Positions 23,000-32,924 of a stretch of DNA of 64,000 nt are shown here, piece after piece. Position numbers and translations under genes: made by a program. Positions within the stretch are counted from its first letter, which is position 1. Each line of letters starts with the position of its first letter. The notes beneath the pieces were generated by a model. That model saw only the letters and a program-made list of their open reading frames with translations, ran no database searches and was not told the DNA's origin. The stretch lies in contig OY735215.1 of assembly GCA_963457665.1 (NCBI GenBank), forward strand, positions 32,081,900 through 32,145,899, written 5' to 3'. This DNA is from Thysanoteuthis rhombus (taxonomy: Eukaryota > Mollusca > Cephalopoda > Oegopsida > Thysanoteuthidae).

Positions 23000-23795
23000 G
23001 GCAGGGGAAGATGAAGTAGCAAGAGGAGTTGGGGGTGGGGGTAAGTTCGGGGGAAGAGAATAATGGAGAGAATTGATGGGAAATGTAGCGTATAAGTCAT
23101 TGGCAGGTGGGGGGTAGTGTAAACGGTGGAGCAGCGTATGTGAGTGTGTGTGAGATAGAGGGGGAGAAAGAGAGAGAGAGGATCAAAGAGAGGGAGATTA
23201 GAAGCCTGTAAGAAAAGAAGAGGGAGTGAGGAAAAAGAAAAGAAAAAGAGGGGAAATTGAAAGTAGTTGGAGGGAGTGACGGGAAAACGAAGGGAATGCA
23301 GATCTGTCGTAGTTGGAGGTGCAAAAGAGTTGGTGTGAGAAAGAAAGGGAAAGAGAAAGAGAGTCTAGCGCAGAAGACTGAACAGTGAGAAAGATAGAGA
23401 ACGATAGAAGGCGTTTTGCGAGAGAAGATGAACTAAGCGGTACGTTAGTGAGGGGGGAAGGGTGTGAAAAAAAGAAGAGGAGAAACTGTGGAGAGAGAAT
23501 GAGAGAAAAGTGAATGAGGGGAGGAGAAAGAGAGAGGGTAGAAGTATTTGAAACGAGGGTGGAAATGGCTTTGTAATTATTAGGCACAGCTTGGAAGATA
23601 CGATAGAATGAGAGATAGTAAGCGAGAGGAGGCGTGACCGGATGTAAGAAAATGGAGAGGGAAAATGATAGTGATAGGCAGTGTTTAAATAAGGGGTGGG
23701 TAAGAAACAGAAACGGTCGCTTTTATACTAGAGAGAGAAAAAGAGAGAATGACAGACAGACAGACTGTCAGAGAAAGAGAGTGAGAGAGAGTTTA
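23000..23795. repeat. Long polypurine (GA-rich) tract
   Basis: About 790 bp dominated by GA, GGA and GAAA units on the plus strand, ending at the assembly gap. Frames on either strand are low-complexity. Confidence 0.9.
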
Positions 23796-23800
23796 AAATG

Positions 23801-24000
23801 NNNNNNNNNNNNNNNNNNNNNNNNNNNNNNNNNNNNNNNNNNNNNNNNNNNNNNNNNNNNNNNNNNNNNNNNNNNNNNNNNNNNNNNNNNNNNNNNNNNN
23901 NNNNNNNNNNNNNNNNNNNNNNNNNNNNNNNNNNNNNNNNNNNNNNNNNNNNNNNNNNNNNNNNNNNNNNNNNNNNNNNNNNNNNNNNNNNNNNNNNNNN
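23801..24000. other. Assembly gap (200 N)
   Basis: Exactly 200 undetermined bases between the GA-rich tract and unique sequence. Open frames spanning it are artefacts. The fixed length suggests a placeholder and not a measured distance. Confidence 0.99.
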
Positions 24001-24134
24001 GACGTGACTTCGACGAGGATTATTCTCGAAATATGGCCACCATAGCCATCACAGTGGAACCGAATGTGCATACCAATTCCTTCGTTTATCTTTTTTTTCC
24101 TCTTATATTTGTTCTGTCGCTTTATCCATTCTCT

Positions 24135-24256
24135 CTAACTTTTCATTTCGAGTCATATTTATATATCTATTCATATCTATTTATCTATCTATTTATATCT
24201 ATCCATCTATATATCTATTCATATCTATCTATTCATATCTATCTATCTATACATGT

Positions 24257-24301
<45 letters not shown>

Positions 24302-24465
24302 GATTCACATCTATCTATCTATCTATCTATCAATCTATTCACATCCATCTGTCTATCTATTCTTATCCATCTATCACAATTTATTCATCTCTATCTATCT
24401 ATTCATATCTATCACAATTTATTCATATCTATCTATCTATTCACATCTATCTATTTTCCATGTTT

Positions 24466-24505
<40 letters not shown>

Positions 24506-24670
24506 TATATATATATATCAATTTATTCATATCTATCTATCTAGTCATATCTATCAATATATCAGTAAGTCTATTAATCAATATTAATTTATTCTTAAAC
24601 CCGTCTATCTATACATCTATCTCAATCTATTGATATCCATCTATCTATCTGTCTATCTATCACAATATGT
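24135..24670. repeat. (ATCT)n array with (TA)n/(CT)n interruptions
   Basis: About 530 bp of imperfect TATC/TATT tetranucleotides with a (TC)n-(TA)n patch at 24466-24520. The long frames here (up to 317 residues with the gap) are translated repeat (YLSIYLSI). Confidence 0.95.
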
Positions 24671-24710
24671 CGTATGTTTCTTTCTGATTCTGTTTATCAC
24701 ACACACGGGC

Positions 24711-24717
24711 CCGCACT

Positions 24718-24749
<32 letters not shown>

Positions 24750-24946
24750 CGCACACACGTATGCACTAATTCTTAAAAGCTATCTATTTATATTTACTAT
24801 ACATACATCGATAAATATATTTTTGATCAGTTACACTCACACAGACACAAACTCACTCACTACCTCACATATAAAACGCACCGAGTATCCATATTTATAT
24901 AATTTTTTTATGTGTAACACTTTACAGGGATGCACAGTGGACAGAA

Positions 24947-24995
<49 letters not shown>

Positions 24996-24996
24996 A

Positions 24997-25092
<96 letters not shown>

Positions 25093-25208
25093 CTCAGAGT
25101 TCCTGCAAAGGACTGAATTTTCAATGTATACCTTTTATATCCCCGAATCAAGTTATCTCCATGCAAAGATAACTCACCCCCAAATATTAACAATACATAC
25201 ACACACAG

Positions 25209-25285
<77 letters not shown>
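24711..25285. repeat. Cluster of (CA)n, (TA)n and (GA)n microsatellites
   Basis: (CA)n at 24711-24760, (TA)n at 24948-24988, (CA)n to 25020, (TA)n at 25020-25088, then (CA)n-(TA)n-(GA)n at 25198-25283. All frames here are translated repeat. Confidence 0.95.
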
Positions 25286-25286
<1 letters not shown>

Positions 25287-25289
25287 GGT

Positions 25290-25560
25290 TGATAAAATGC
25301 CGTGTTGGGGTGATGAAAAATTGGAAAGGGGATAATCAATGGATAAGTTACCTCTCTTGCCTTTTCGCCACCCCCAACTTGTTAAAACATCAACAAAAAC
25401 GTTTTGTCCTGACATCATAAGGAGTAAATGTTCAGTCCTGTGGCTCCATTGGTGTGACCCATGTATGCATACATAACCAGCCAGATTTCCTGTCGAGTAG
25501 AATCACTCGAAAAAAGAAATCTTTGTTGACAGTTTTGGTTGACAGTTTCTAAAATCGTAC
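25290..25560 (-). repeat. Dispersed repeat family D, inverted copy
   Basis: Read on the minus strand it starts CTGTCAACCAAAACTGTC at about 25545, runs through GATTTCTTTTTTCGAGTG and CTGGCTGGTTATGTATGC, and ends with the CACCCCAACACGGCAT block near 25290. This is the same order as copies at 5.1, 30.5 and 53.6 kb. Confidence 0.6.
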
Positions 25561-25563
25561 ACG

Positions 25564-25619
<56 letters not shown>

Positions 25620-25645
25620 CATATATATACATATATATACAGAAA
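25561..25645. repeat. (CA)n-(TA)n-(GT)n microsatellite
   Basis: Near-palindromic compound tract: CA units, TA units, then GT units and a TA patch. Confidence 0.95.
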
Positions 25646-25762
25646 AAATATTGTTTCCATAATTTACAGGAAAAACATATGGTGATGAGTGCTGTAGGCA
25701 CAAAATGTTAACATTCACCAGGTATATATCTTTGTATTTCTTATATATTTGTACATAATTAT

Positions 25763-25960
25763 AAATTGCGTTATATTACATAGATACTTATTTAGAATGA
25801 TCTCCCGTCATTACACGGTTGATTTATCATTTGATGCAGTCGCCCTATTTTCTTTGATTGTTCATTCTATTTCCGTTGTCTAGGGCGAGTGATACATTAA
25901 CCGTGTAATGACGGGAAATCATTTCAAATAATCTTTCTATATGATGTAGTACAATTCATA
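25763..25960. repeat. Inverted SINE-tail pair (foldback, about 60-bp arms)
   Basis: GAATGATCTCCCGTCATTAC at 25795 and GTAATGACGGGAAATCATTTC near 25906-25925 are inverted copies. Similarity extends outward to the GCGTTATATTACAT-type and TGATGTAGTACAATTC-type blocks. The middle (GTCGCCCTATTTTCTTTGATT) matches the segment following the tRNA-like head at 26.09 kb, so this is a SINE body with an oppositely oriented tail fragment fused to its 5' side. Confidence 0.65.
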
Positions 25961-26092
25961 ATAAATCTGTCGCATCATATTTATCCATTCCCTAATACAA
26001 AACTGTCACATTGAAAGAAACGAACAGACCAAGAATAAACGAGATGAAAATTAGGTGTGTAAACAGTTAATTTGGCCTTTGCATTATCGGCG

Positions 26093-26225
26093 GCTGTTTA
26101 GCTCAATGGTCCACTTCAACACTACGTTAAAGTAGCTACCCCATCGGTCGAGAGTTCGTTTCCTGCAGCAGCCCCATTTTCTTTAACTGTTTATCATATT
26201 TACGTTATCTATCTATCTATCTATC

Positions 26226-26267
<42 letters not shown>

Positions 26268-26345
26268 AACCATTTAACAACGGGAGATTGTTTCTATAAA
26301 ATATAACGCAATTTATAAAAATTCAGTCTGATCATATATATATAT
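26093..26345 (+). repeat. tRNA-derived SINE, nearly complete
   Basis: The head at 26093-26178 starts GGCTGTTTAGCTCAATGG, an A-box-type D arm, and ends CCTGCAGCAGCC. The first seven bases GGCTGTT pair with AGCAGCC as an acceptor stem, and GAGAGTTCGTTTC serves as the B-box. The 86-base length and poor middle folding argue against a working tRNA. It is followed by the CATTTTCTTTAACTG body, a GTTATCTATC...(TA)n stretch and the tail AACAACGGGAGATTG at about 26277. Same family as the foldback at 25.76-25.96 kb. Confidence 0.65.
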
Positions 26346-26370
26346 ATATGTATGCATTTTTAACACGCAT

Positions 26371-26413
<43 letters not shown>

Positions 26414-26415
26414 CA
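26335..26415. repeat. (TA)n and (CA)n microsatellites
   Basis: TA units at 26335-26350, CA units at 26369-26396, then TA units to 26413. Confidence 0.95.
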
Positions 26416-26419
26416 TTGA

Positions 26420-27095
26420 TATATCCATGTATGTTGGTATGTAACAATGTCTCCTTGTCATTTTCAATTATTCTTTCATGAAATTCATTCAAGCAATTGA
26501 TGAAGAGGTAAAAGATAGCCACAGTGTTCTGCGATTGATCTATCTGTTTATTCGTATCTAAGTGGCTTGGTCATTCAATTAATCAACTCATTCAAACTAT
26601 CTTCTTCTAACCATATATTGATCTATATCGCCTTGTTTATCGTTAATCTGTCAATTTACTCCGATATCTCATATCTTTATTGACATAACTGTCACATTAT
26701 CTGCCCTTATCTTTTTTTTTTTCATATACAAGGTATTCCCTTACATCTATGTATACTTTGTTAATAGCATCTATATTTTTTGCTCGAAAGTTGATTAAAC
26801 ATTTTCAGAACGATGAATCAATGTTACAACACTGACTAACATGTAATTTGGAATGATACAATAATTATCTCGGATTGAAAGAAAAGTGAGCACGCACAAA
26901 AATATTCCAAATTTATCAGCTTTATAAGGTTATGGGCTTATCTATGTATATATGCATGTATATCTTTCTAGCGACTATTTTTTGGAAGTTTACAAGGAAA
27001 CATAGAATCAAAAGGTAGTAATGTTGAATTCATATAATACATTTTGAGTAGAAAATATCTACATCTACGTAGAAAAAATATTTACAAAATATATT
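26420..27095. other. Unassigned stretch
   Basis: AT-rich DNA. No gene or recognised repeat. Confidence 0.4.
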
Positions 27096-27100
27096 TTTTT

Positions 27101-27178
27101 AACTTAACACAGTGTTTCGCGAGAGACGTTCGATGGAGACTTACGATGAGCGTCTATCGCGTAACACTGTGTTAAGTT
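27101..27178. repeat. 78-bp near-palindrome
   Basis: Arms 27101-27128 and 27151-27178 are inverted copies (26 of 28 positions match; arm core AACTTAACACAGTGTT), with a 22-base loop. The transcript would form a long hairpin on either strand. It could be a very short foldback element or a hairpin RNA precursor; nothing in the sequence decides. Confidence 0.75.
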
Positions 27179-27221
27179 CTCAATAGTTTTTGTTCTAATG
27201 ATATATATATATATATATATG

Positions 27222-27690
27222 TACCAGGTCTGTCCAGAGATCATGAACTCATTTTGAATATCCTGCAAACAGTTCTGCGTCCTTTATATAATATGACAAC
27301 AAGAGGGTACACTTTACAATGCATGCGTGAAAAGACACACTCTGACGAAGTTACCGTCAGTATTGAGACACCATTGAATGAGCTTGCGTACCGTGTGACC
27401 GTCGAAGTATACCCGTTCTATACGTCTACAGTTTTTTTTCCTGAAACATCGCATCAATCAGGTCTGTCAGCTACAATAGTCCAGATTTTTGACCATGGAC
27501 GAGATTAGGGAGAATAGACTTTTTTGAAACGTGGAAAAGCGCTGGAATAAATGTTGCAGGGCCCAATGACAGTATTTTGAAGTGGGTAAGGCACCATTGC
27601 TTAGGTTGGCAATTTTCGTTGATATCAAATGACTTGATACTTTCGTCATTTATAGAGGTTCTCGTCACTTATTGATACTCTCGTTATATA
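27222..27690 (+). pseudogene. Internally deleted mariner-like element (C-terminal remnant)
   Basis: The left end ACCAGGTCTGTCCAGAGATC beside (TA)n resembles the ACGAGGTCTGTCC terminus of some mariner-type elements. Near 27525-27600 one frame reads KRWNKCCRAQ, then QYFEVGKAPLL, like the W.KRW.KC...G.YFEGDK end of their transposases. The catalytic core is absent, so this looks like an internal-deletion derivative with terminus plus extreme C-terminus. The right terminus is not certain. The 84-residue frame at 27254-27508 overlaps it and has no identifiable domain. Confidence 0.55.
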
Positions 27691-27714
27691 TATCCTGGTT
27701 TTCCTCGTCCTACA

Positions 27715-28335
27715 CAGGCTGTCAGATGGTTAGCAAGGCCTAAACGGCAGAGGCAGAAGAAGGTCTTTGGGGCTGAGGGAAGAACCCGTCTTGCAGAGCT
27801 GCCTCTTTTCTTCTACTCTTTCTCCGCAGTTTGCTTCGGTAAAGGGGGAGGGGGTCATATGGTAGACCTTATGTTGTCATGTCTCCCTGTCACTCTAGTG
27901 CACATTGAGAATAGCGTGGAGCCTACACTGATTAGAGTGCTCGAGTAGGCGTAGGTGACGCTGATACATGACCCAAGATTTGGTTCCACATAGAAAGATG
28001 GGCAGCACGATGTCTTTGTAGAATCTTGGATTGGTTTGTCTTAGCCAATCTCTTGTCTATGTCGATGCAAAGCCTGTCGTCGGAGGATATGACGCAACCC
28101 AGGTTGGTGACATTCTGGGCAAATTTACTCCTGTTTTGATACAGGTTAAAGGAGGAAGACCGTCTTTTTCGTGTTGATTTTCATAGCGAAGAGTTTTGTT
28201 GCCTTTATAAAGCAGGTCGTTACCTGCTGGAGGGCTGCCTCTGGATGGAGGAACAGAGCCGCGTCATCTGTGCACAGGAGTTCTCTGACCAGCTTCACTG
28301 TGACCTTGATGCAGCTCGGAGTCACTTCAGGTTGA
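27715..28335 (-). pseudogene. LINE reverse transcriptase fragment (non-RTE family)
   Basis: On the minus strand, across frames: GYLFNLK near 28330, then VRELLCTDDAALFLHPEAAL, where CTDD stands in the FADD catalytic position. AMKINTKKTVFL, NVTNLGCVISSDDRLCIDID, LPIFLCGTKSWVMYQRHLR and RLHAILNVH follow. This is palm to thumb of a non-LTR reverse transcriptase, with the YLG- and YG.E.W-type blocks. It differs in sequence from the RTE-like copies in this window. The endonuclease side is missing through 5' truncation, and several frame breaks are present. Confidence 0.75.
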
Positions 28336-28349
28336 ACAGATAGCCGTTT

Positions 28350-28850
28350 TGAAGCGTACGGAAGTACGCGTTGTTGATGTCACCCTCCTCTGTAGCCTGC
28401 CATGGAAAAAATTGAGTTTTCAACATCTCCTTAGAAGTATTCACTTTGAGTATGGATTTGATGATTTCAAAGAGTACTATTCACCAAGGGAATCGGTAAA
28501 AATCCGTATTACATTCGATATGCGCACGCTATTCAATTTCCCCGAACATTTGGCTAGCACCTTGCGTGTATATACGCATGCACACGTGTTTCTGTGTTAG
28601 AGAGATGAGTATGATGGCCATATTTCGATATTCCAGAAGTTTACTTATCTTTTTAATGCTTGTGGCAATAGTTAACCGAAGTAGTCTCTTACAAGGCTTA
28701 GGATAAATTCTGAAGTTGAAAAAAAAAACAAACAAAAAAAAACACTTCGACGTAAGCTTAAACCAAAATGAAGAACATCGGTCATGTCTCTCTCTTCTTC
28801 TTTGATATAGAAAAAAGTTATTTCGGGACAGCATAGTCACTAACGATTAA
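28350..28850. other. Unassigned stretch
   Basis: AT-rich DNA with frames of 83 and 103 residues on opposite strands. No motif recognised. Confidence 0.4.
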
Positions 28851-28854
28851 AATA

Positions 28855-29300
28855 GATTTTCATTCGAATCCAGAGAATAGAAAAAATCATGGCTAAATCC
28901 AGGAATATCACAACCGAAGTGGAATTTACTGGGGAAAGTAGTTATTCATATTCGGTGGGATTCAAAGTGCATTCCTTGCTACGAATGGATGACTCGCCGA
29001 CAAAGTGTTACTGCGCAATGCTAGAATGAGCAATTGGCCTGATTCAATGACGTATTAAAACAGAAAAGATAAACTTTTCCAGGACAAGGAAGACCTTTCA
29101 CTTTCAGAATATCACTTGCTATCACTTGCATGCATCACTCTTTGGCTGGTTATTGGCCCAAGAGAAATCAAAATATCGAAAAGACCCTCGAAGAATTCAT
29201 TGAATCAAAACCGAAATCAGTCGTTTATGGTGGAATATATGATTTACCTGGAAGAAAGTATAGCTGAATTTATTGGAATCGTTTAGATTAATTTTTTTTT
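28855..29300 (+). pseudogene. Mariner-like transposase relic (C-terminal half)
   Basis: Frames joined by eye only for recognition give WLNPGISQPKWNLLGK, then VVIHIRWDSKCIPCYEWMT at about 28939, QSVTAQCWNEQLA and DVLKQKR. These match the VMLCIWWDWKG...YYE.L..GQT...Y..QL block of mariners. SEYHLL at about 29105 stands for the SDYHLF motif carrying the last catalytic Asp, which is Glu here. TLEEFIESKP at about 29185 and the DLPGRKY end complete it. The segment with the second Asp is missing or unrecognisable. Old and inactive. Confidence 0.75.
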
Positions 29301-29304
29301 CTTA

Positions 29305-29560
29305 CTTTTTTTTCTGTAATCGCAACGTTTCGACTGATCCCCTTTCCCTCTTCAGATCAAGTCCTATTATCTCTTGGAATAATAATGACCCCTTGATATC
29401 ATAAAGCAATGTCCCAAACGAACAAATATGAAACAAACATCCCAAGAGTTGTTCAGACAATTGAAGTCCTTTTCGTGTTGCTTTTGTTGCTTGCACGACG
29501 TTCCGACCGAGCCATCCTACAGCCTTCTTCAAGCGTAAAACCTGTAAGATAAGTGGAAGG
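29305..29560 (-). mobile_element. Penelope-like terminal sequences (two relics)
   Basis: On the minus strand, 29312-29355 reads CTGAAGAGGG...GTCGAAACGTT and 29495-29545 reads CTTGAAGAAGGC...GGTCGGAACGTCG. A CTGA(A/T)GA element, a short stem and GAAACG is the layout of the terminal repeats of Penelope-like retroelements, which carry hammerhead-ribozyme motifs. No reverse transcriptase or GIY-YIG coding is visible nearby. Assignment rests on this short signature only. Confidence 0.4.
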
Positions 29561-30085
29561 GTCCCTTGAAAATATCAATAAACAAAAAAGAAATAGTGAC
29601 AAATATACTGAGCAGATCAACCCATACCCATAACGTACGTAACAAAAATCAACAACTACAAATAACTTCCTCGCTTCATTAAAATCTGAAAGGTAAACAA
29701 AACAGGATTCATTTCTCCATACAATATTATTCCATAACTATCAAAATCATTTCAACTCCTTTATTAGTGGTTCCTGTAATAAAACCAGTCGACTTGAGTC
29801 AAGAGAGTGGATTCGTCATCAGATTTTGCGTAAGACAATGACGGACGCTTAAAAGGCTGTTGCTGCAGATGATAATGATGAACTTTTATACGTACATGAC
29901 GTCACTGATTTTTGGAGAGGTCATTGTCATTGTTGTGACGAACGGAAATAAAGTAAAACTCAACAATACTGGGCGTTTGACAACGAATAAATAGAATGAG
30001 TTCTGTTGTATGAACAATTTGTTGAATGATAACGATTCATCTTAAGATTGAAGTTCTCTTATTTAGGTTAATCGTACTTAGCCTT
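29560..30085. other. Unassigned stretch
   Basis: AT-rich DNA. A TGACGTCA palindrome lies near 29897. No gene recognised. Confidence 0.4.
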
Positions 30086-30087
30086 AC

Positions 30088-30418
30088 AAGTAGAGATCAC
30101 AAGACAACAGGGAGAAAACTGGAGTCCGAGACATCATAGAATCTATTTAAAAAAAACTTAAATGGCAATGGGCAAGCCATGTTGCAAGAATGACAGACAA
30201 CCGATGGACAATCACAACTCACAAGATGGATCCCCAGAGATCACATGCGAAACCGAGGCCGACAAAATACAAGATGGAGAGATGAACTAGACAAATTCAA
30301 AAAGTATTGGCTCCACGACGCCCATGATAGAGAATTGTGGAGGATCCTGGGGTAGGTCTATGTCCAACGACGGTCGATAAAAGACTGATGATGATGATGA
30401 TGAAGATGATGATGATGT
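30088..30418 (+). mobile_element. RTE-like LINE, 5'-truncated copy 3
   Basis: Encodes, with breaks, GVRDIIESI, KWQWASHVARMTDNRWT, PRDHMRNRGRQNTRWRDELD and KYWLHDAHDRELWRI, the same C-terminus as copies 1 and 4. It ends AAAAGACTGATGATGATGATG with about ten TGA-type units, the longest tail of the four copies. 5'-truncated close to the domain boundary. Confidence 0.85.
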
Positions 30419-30494
30419 CTCACAAATAGTACTGGTTTATATTGATTATAAGCGATTTCTATGATCAAGTTTACATTTTTCGGTCATGACTCAA

Positions 30495-31085
30495 AATTGG
30501 CCTTCTCATATTGGAAATCATCCACCAACACTGTCATCGAGATTGTCAGCATAGATTTCTTTCATTTTTCAAGTTGGTTTGGTTGGCTATGTATGTACGT
30601 ATGTATGTAGATGTGCGTCTGCTGGGGGTGCACAAAGGGCATTTGCCCTTCCCTAGATTAGGCCCTCTCACCAAGGTCGTGGGGTTTTGAAAGAACCTCA
30701 TAGACACCGAGGATCAATGGGTCCCCACGGACAGTGACATGTTTGAACGGGTCACCGCTTGAGCGATCTCTAGTCCTTCATCTGACAACTGATACCCGGA
30801 TATATACCCTGTATATCCTTCTGACAGTTTTTTCTTATTTTTTACCTCCCCCAATAGTTTTTTTTAATAGGGGAGGGTTCAGTTTGCAATGTAAGTTTGT
30901 GCTAAATTAATCCAAAAGCTTGTGTCTGCTTGTTTTTGTTTTTTTTGTTTTTTTTTTGTTCTTGAAAATTTAGACATTTTTTAGAGATCACCGTGAAACA
31001 AAAGGTGAGTGGAGTAACTTGCTCAATGATCACCCCCTTTTCTAATCTTTCTGATTGATCACCCCCAACACGGCATGCAACTAAA
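30495..31085 (+). repeat. Dispersed repeat family D, copy with insertion
   Basis: Starts with a CACTGTCATCGAGATTGTCAG-like block, then a GGTTTGGTTGGC run and (TATG)n. It ends with TGCTCAATGATCACCCCC and GATTGATCACCCCCAACACG, matching copies at 5.1 and 53.6 kb. About 300 bp in the middle is extra relative to those copies, including a GGGGTGCACAAAGGGCATT block. Confidence 0.6.
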
Positions 31086-31261
31086 AGACGTTATTTATGT
31101 GACGGTTTCTATTGTGAGTAACTAGATCTGTCATTATTTCACTCAGTGTATCCGTTCGTCCGTACGTTTCATCTTCAGTCGAAATAAAACTGAAATAATT
31201 TCCGTAATTTTCAAGAAGAGTCATTGTCATCACATAAGTGGTTCAGACTATTGAACTCATT

Positions 31262-31264
<3 letters not shown>

Positions 31265-31315
<51 letters not shown>
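31265..31315. repeat. (TA)n microsatellite
   Basis: About 25 uninterrupted TA units. Confidence 0.95.
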
Positions 31316-31318
<3 letters not shown>

Positions 31319-31396
31319 GTGTACTTTAGAGAGTGAGACAGACTCGGGAGTGAAGTTTTTGGTGGTAAGGTTTATTAATCCTTATATGTCAATAGT

Positions 31397-31431
31397 CCAT
31401 ACATGTTTCGGGATCTCTCCCATCATCAGTG

Positions 31432-31432
<1 letters not shown>
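31397..31432 (-). ncRNA. Hammerhead-ribozyme-like motif (Penelope-type)
   Basis: Minus strand, 5' to 3': CCA (stem I), CTGATGA core, one extra T, GGGA-GAGA-TCCC stem II hairpin, GAAA core, then AC-AT-GT as a 2-bp stem III, A at the cleavage position, and TGG closing stem I. Every conserved core base of a hammerhead is present. The extra T before stem II and the tiny stems I and III make activity doubtful. Penelope-like retroelements are known to carry short hammerheads in their terminal repeats, and similar ends lie at 29.3-29.55 kb and near 31.5 kb. Confidence is for the motif and not for activity. Confidence 0.45.

Positions 31433-31433
<1 letters not shown>

Positions 31434-31488
<55 letters not shown>
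31434..31488. repeat. (TA)n microsatellite
   Basis: About 25 TA units directly beside the hammerhead-like motif. Confidence 0.95.
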
Positions 31489-31489
<1 letters not shown>

Positions 31490-32510
31490 CATTTATTTAT
31501 TTGGTTTTGCTGCCAGCATAACGTTTCAGCCGATCCATTGTATAACTCTCCTCGGATGAAAAAAATCAAGCAGGAGACTAAAAGCGATCTTAATCCCTCA
31601 TTTTCTCACGTGGAGTCGTCTCTCGTCACGTTCTCTCAAATGAGGATAGACTCGTGCCATGACATACAAAACGCAGGTACACGTGCGTACCGACTCCCAT
31701 TTTTACGGCATCTCCGGGGAATTACGAGTGGCGATATAACGAATACGCCACAATAACGAGAGGATTCCATACGAAGTGTATTAATAATGAGAAACCAAAG
31801 GGTATAGACAAAAATGGCTTTTTATTACGCTTTCGTAGTCTAACGCCCAATCGTGCTATCCTTGGGCGGCATTATTTTACTGGTTTACTAATTTTAGTTT
31901 TTAAAGTGATGTACTGAGAGGTTCATGTGCTGTTGCTGCGATCTAATCACCATTAATAGTCTTCCGGGGATATAAAAAAATGATTACTTTTTTCTTCTAT
32001 GAAATTAATAACTTGTCGAAAAAATAATCAATGCTGAGATACATTTTATACTTTAAAGCGATGGCTGTCTTGTTAAGTAGGAAATCTTAAATAATATTTT
32101 CGTTATTCTAAATGAGTTCAACACATGGATATCATTTGGTGGGGAGAAAAACAAAAAAAGGTTCAAGAGACTTAAACTCCCAATTTAGTATTTCTAAGTT
32201 AGATCAACTTTGATCTAATGCACAAGTTACCTACTTGCTTACCTCCGCATCGGACGTTCGAATCACGACAAGATTCACTTATCCACTCAATAATAACTAG
32301 CAACATACCGAACGCTAAGGGACGGAACTGACGTCTAAAGATAAAATTCCATTCATGTTCTGATGACGTAATAAAAATGCTGACTTTGAAGAACTAAGAC
32401 AGAGTCCCTTCCAAAGATGCATGCTTGGAAGTGGGTGAGCATTTTGGTGTGTTGAGCAGCCTGCCATAATTGTAACGTAGAATATTTCGGTTACATATTT
32501 TTAGCGTCAC
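31490..32510. other. Unassigned stretch with transposon-end-like blocks
   Basis: 31500-31560 contains a GCTGAAACGTTATG block on the minus strand that resembles another Penelope-like end. 31700-31775 (CCGGGGAATTACGAGTGGC, then CCATACGAAGTG) matches 42130-42195 and may be a Tigger/pogo-like terminus. The rest is AT-rich and unassigned. Confidence 0.35.
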
Positions 32511-32515
32511 AAATT

Positions 32516-32628
32516 TAGATATTTCATATTTAAGTTCAGATCTATTGTCTCTTTAGATACTTCATATCTAAATTTAGATCTATTGCCAATTAGGTACTTT
32601 ATATCTAAATTTAGATTTCTAATCTTAA
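32516..32628. repeat. Short tandem repeat, 38-bp period, about three units
   Basis: Units starting near 32516, 32554 and 32591 share TAGATA.TTCATATCTAAATT and AGATCTATTG. Entirely AT-rich. Confidence 0.75.
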
Positions 32629-32924
32629 ATAAAAGATATATGATCTGAATTTTTTTTTATTCATTCTTATTAGATTTCTCGAGAACCGCTGATTCAAGAA
32701 ACTTCAAAATCGACACTGCAATGTCTGGTGTACTGACTAATGAATATAGCGAATATCGACTTCGTACAATGAATAGTTGTCGGGTTATCTCGGTGCATAT
32801 ACACTAACCCACAGAGATTTCTTCAATTGTACTTGGATAATAAAAAATATAAAAAGTGATAAAAACAAAAAAAAAATTTTCAATCCGTTCACAGTCAATA
32901 GAAACGGAATCGGAATACTGAGTT

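Noticed and set aside
23634-24587. 317-residue frame
   Set aside because: It spans the 200-N gap and then translated (ATCT)n repeats.
24135-24670. CRISPR-like array
   Set aside because: It is an imperfect tetranucleotide microsatellite without constant repeats and unique spacers, in an animal genome.
24837-25418. 193-residue minus frame
   Set aside because: Mostly [12 protein letters not shown] from (TA)n and (CA)n microsatellites.
26093-26178. Functional tRNA gene
   Set aside because: The acceptor stem pairs, but length and anticodon region do not fold properly and it is followed by a SINE body and tail.
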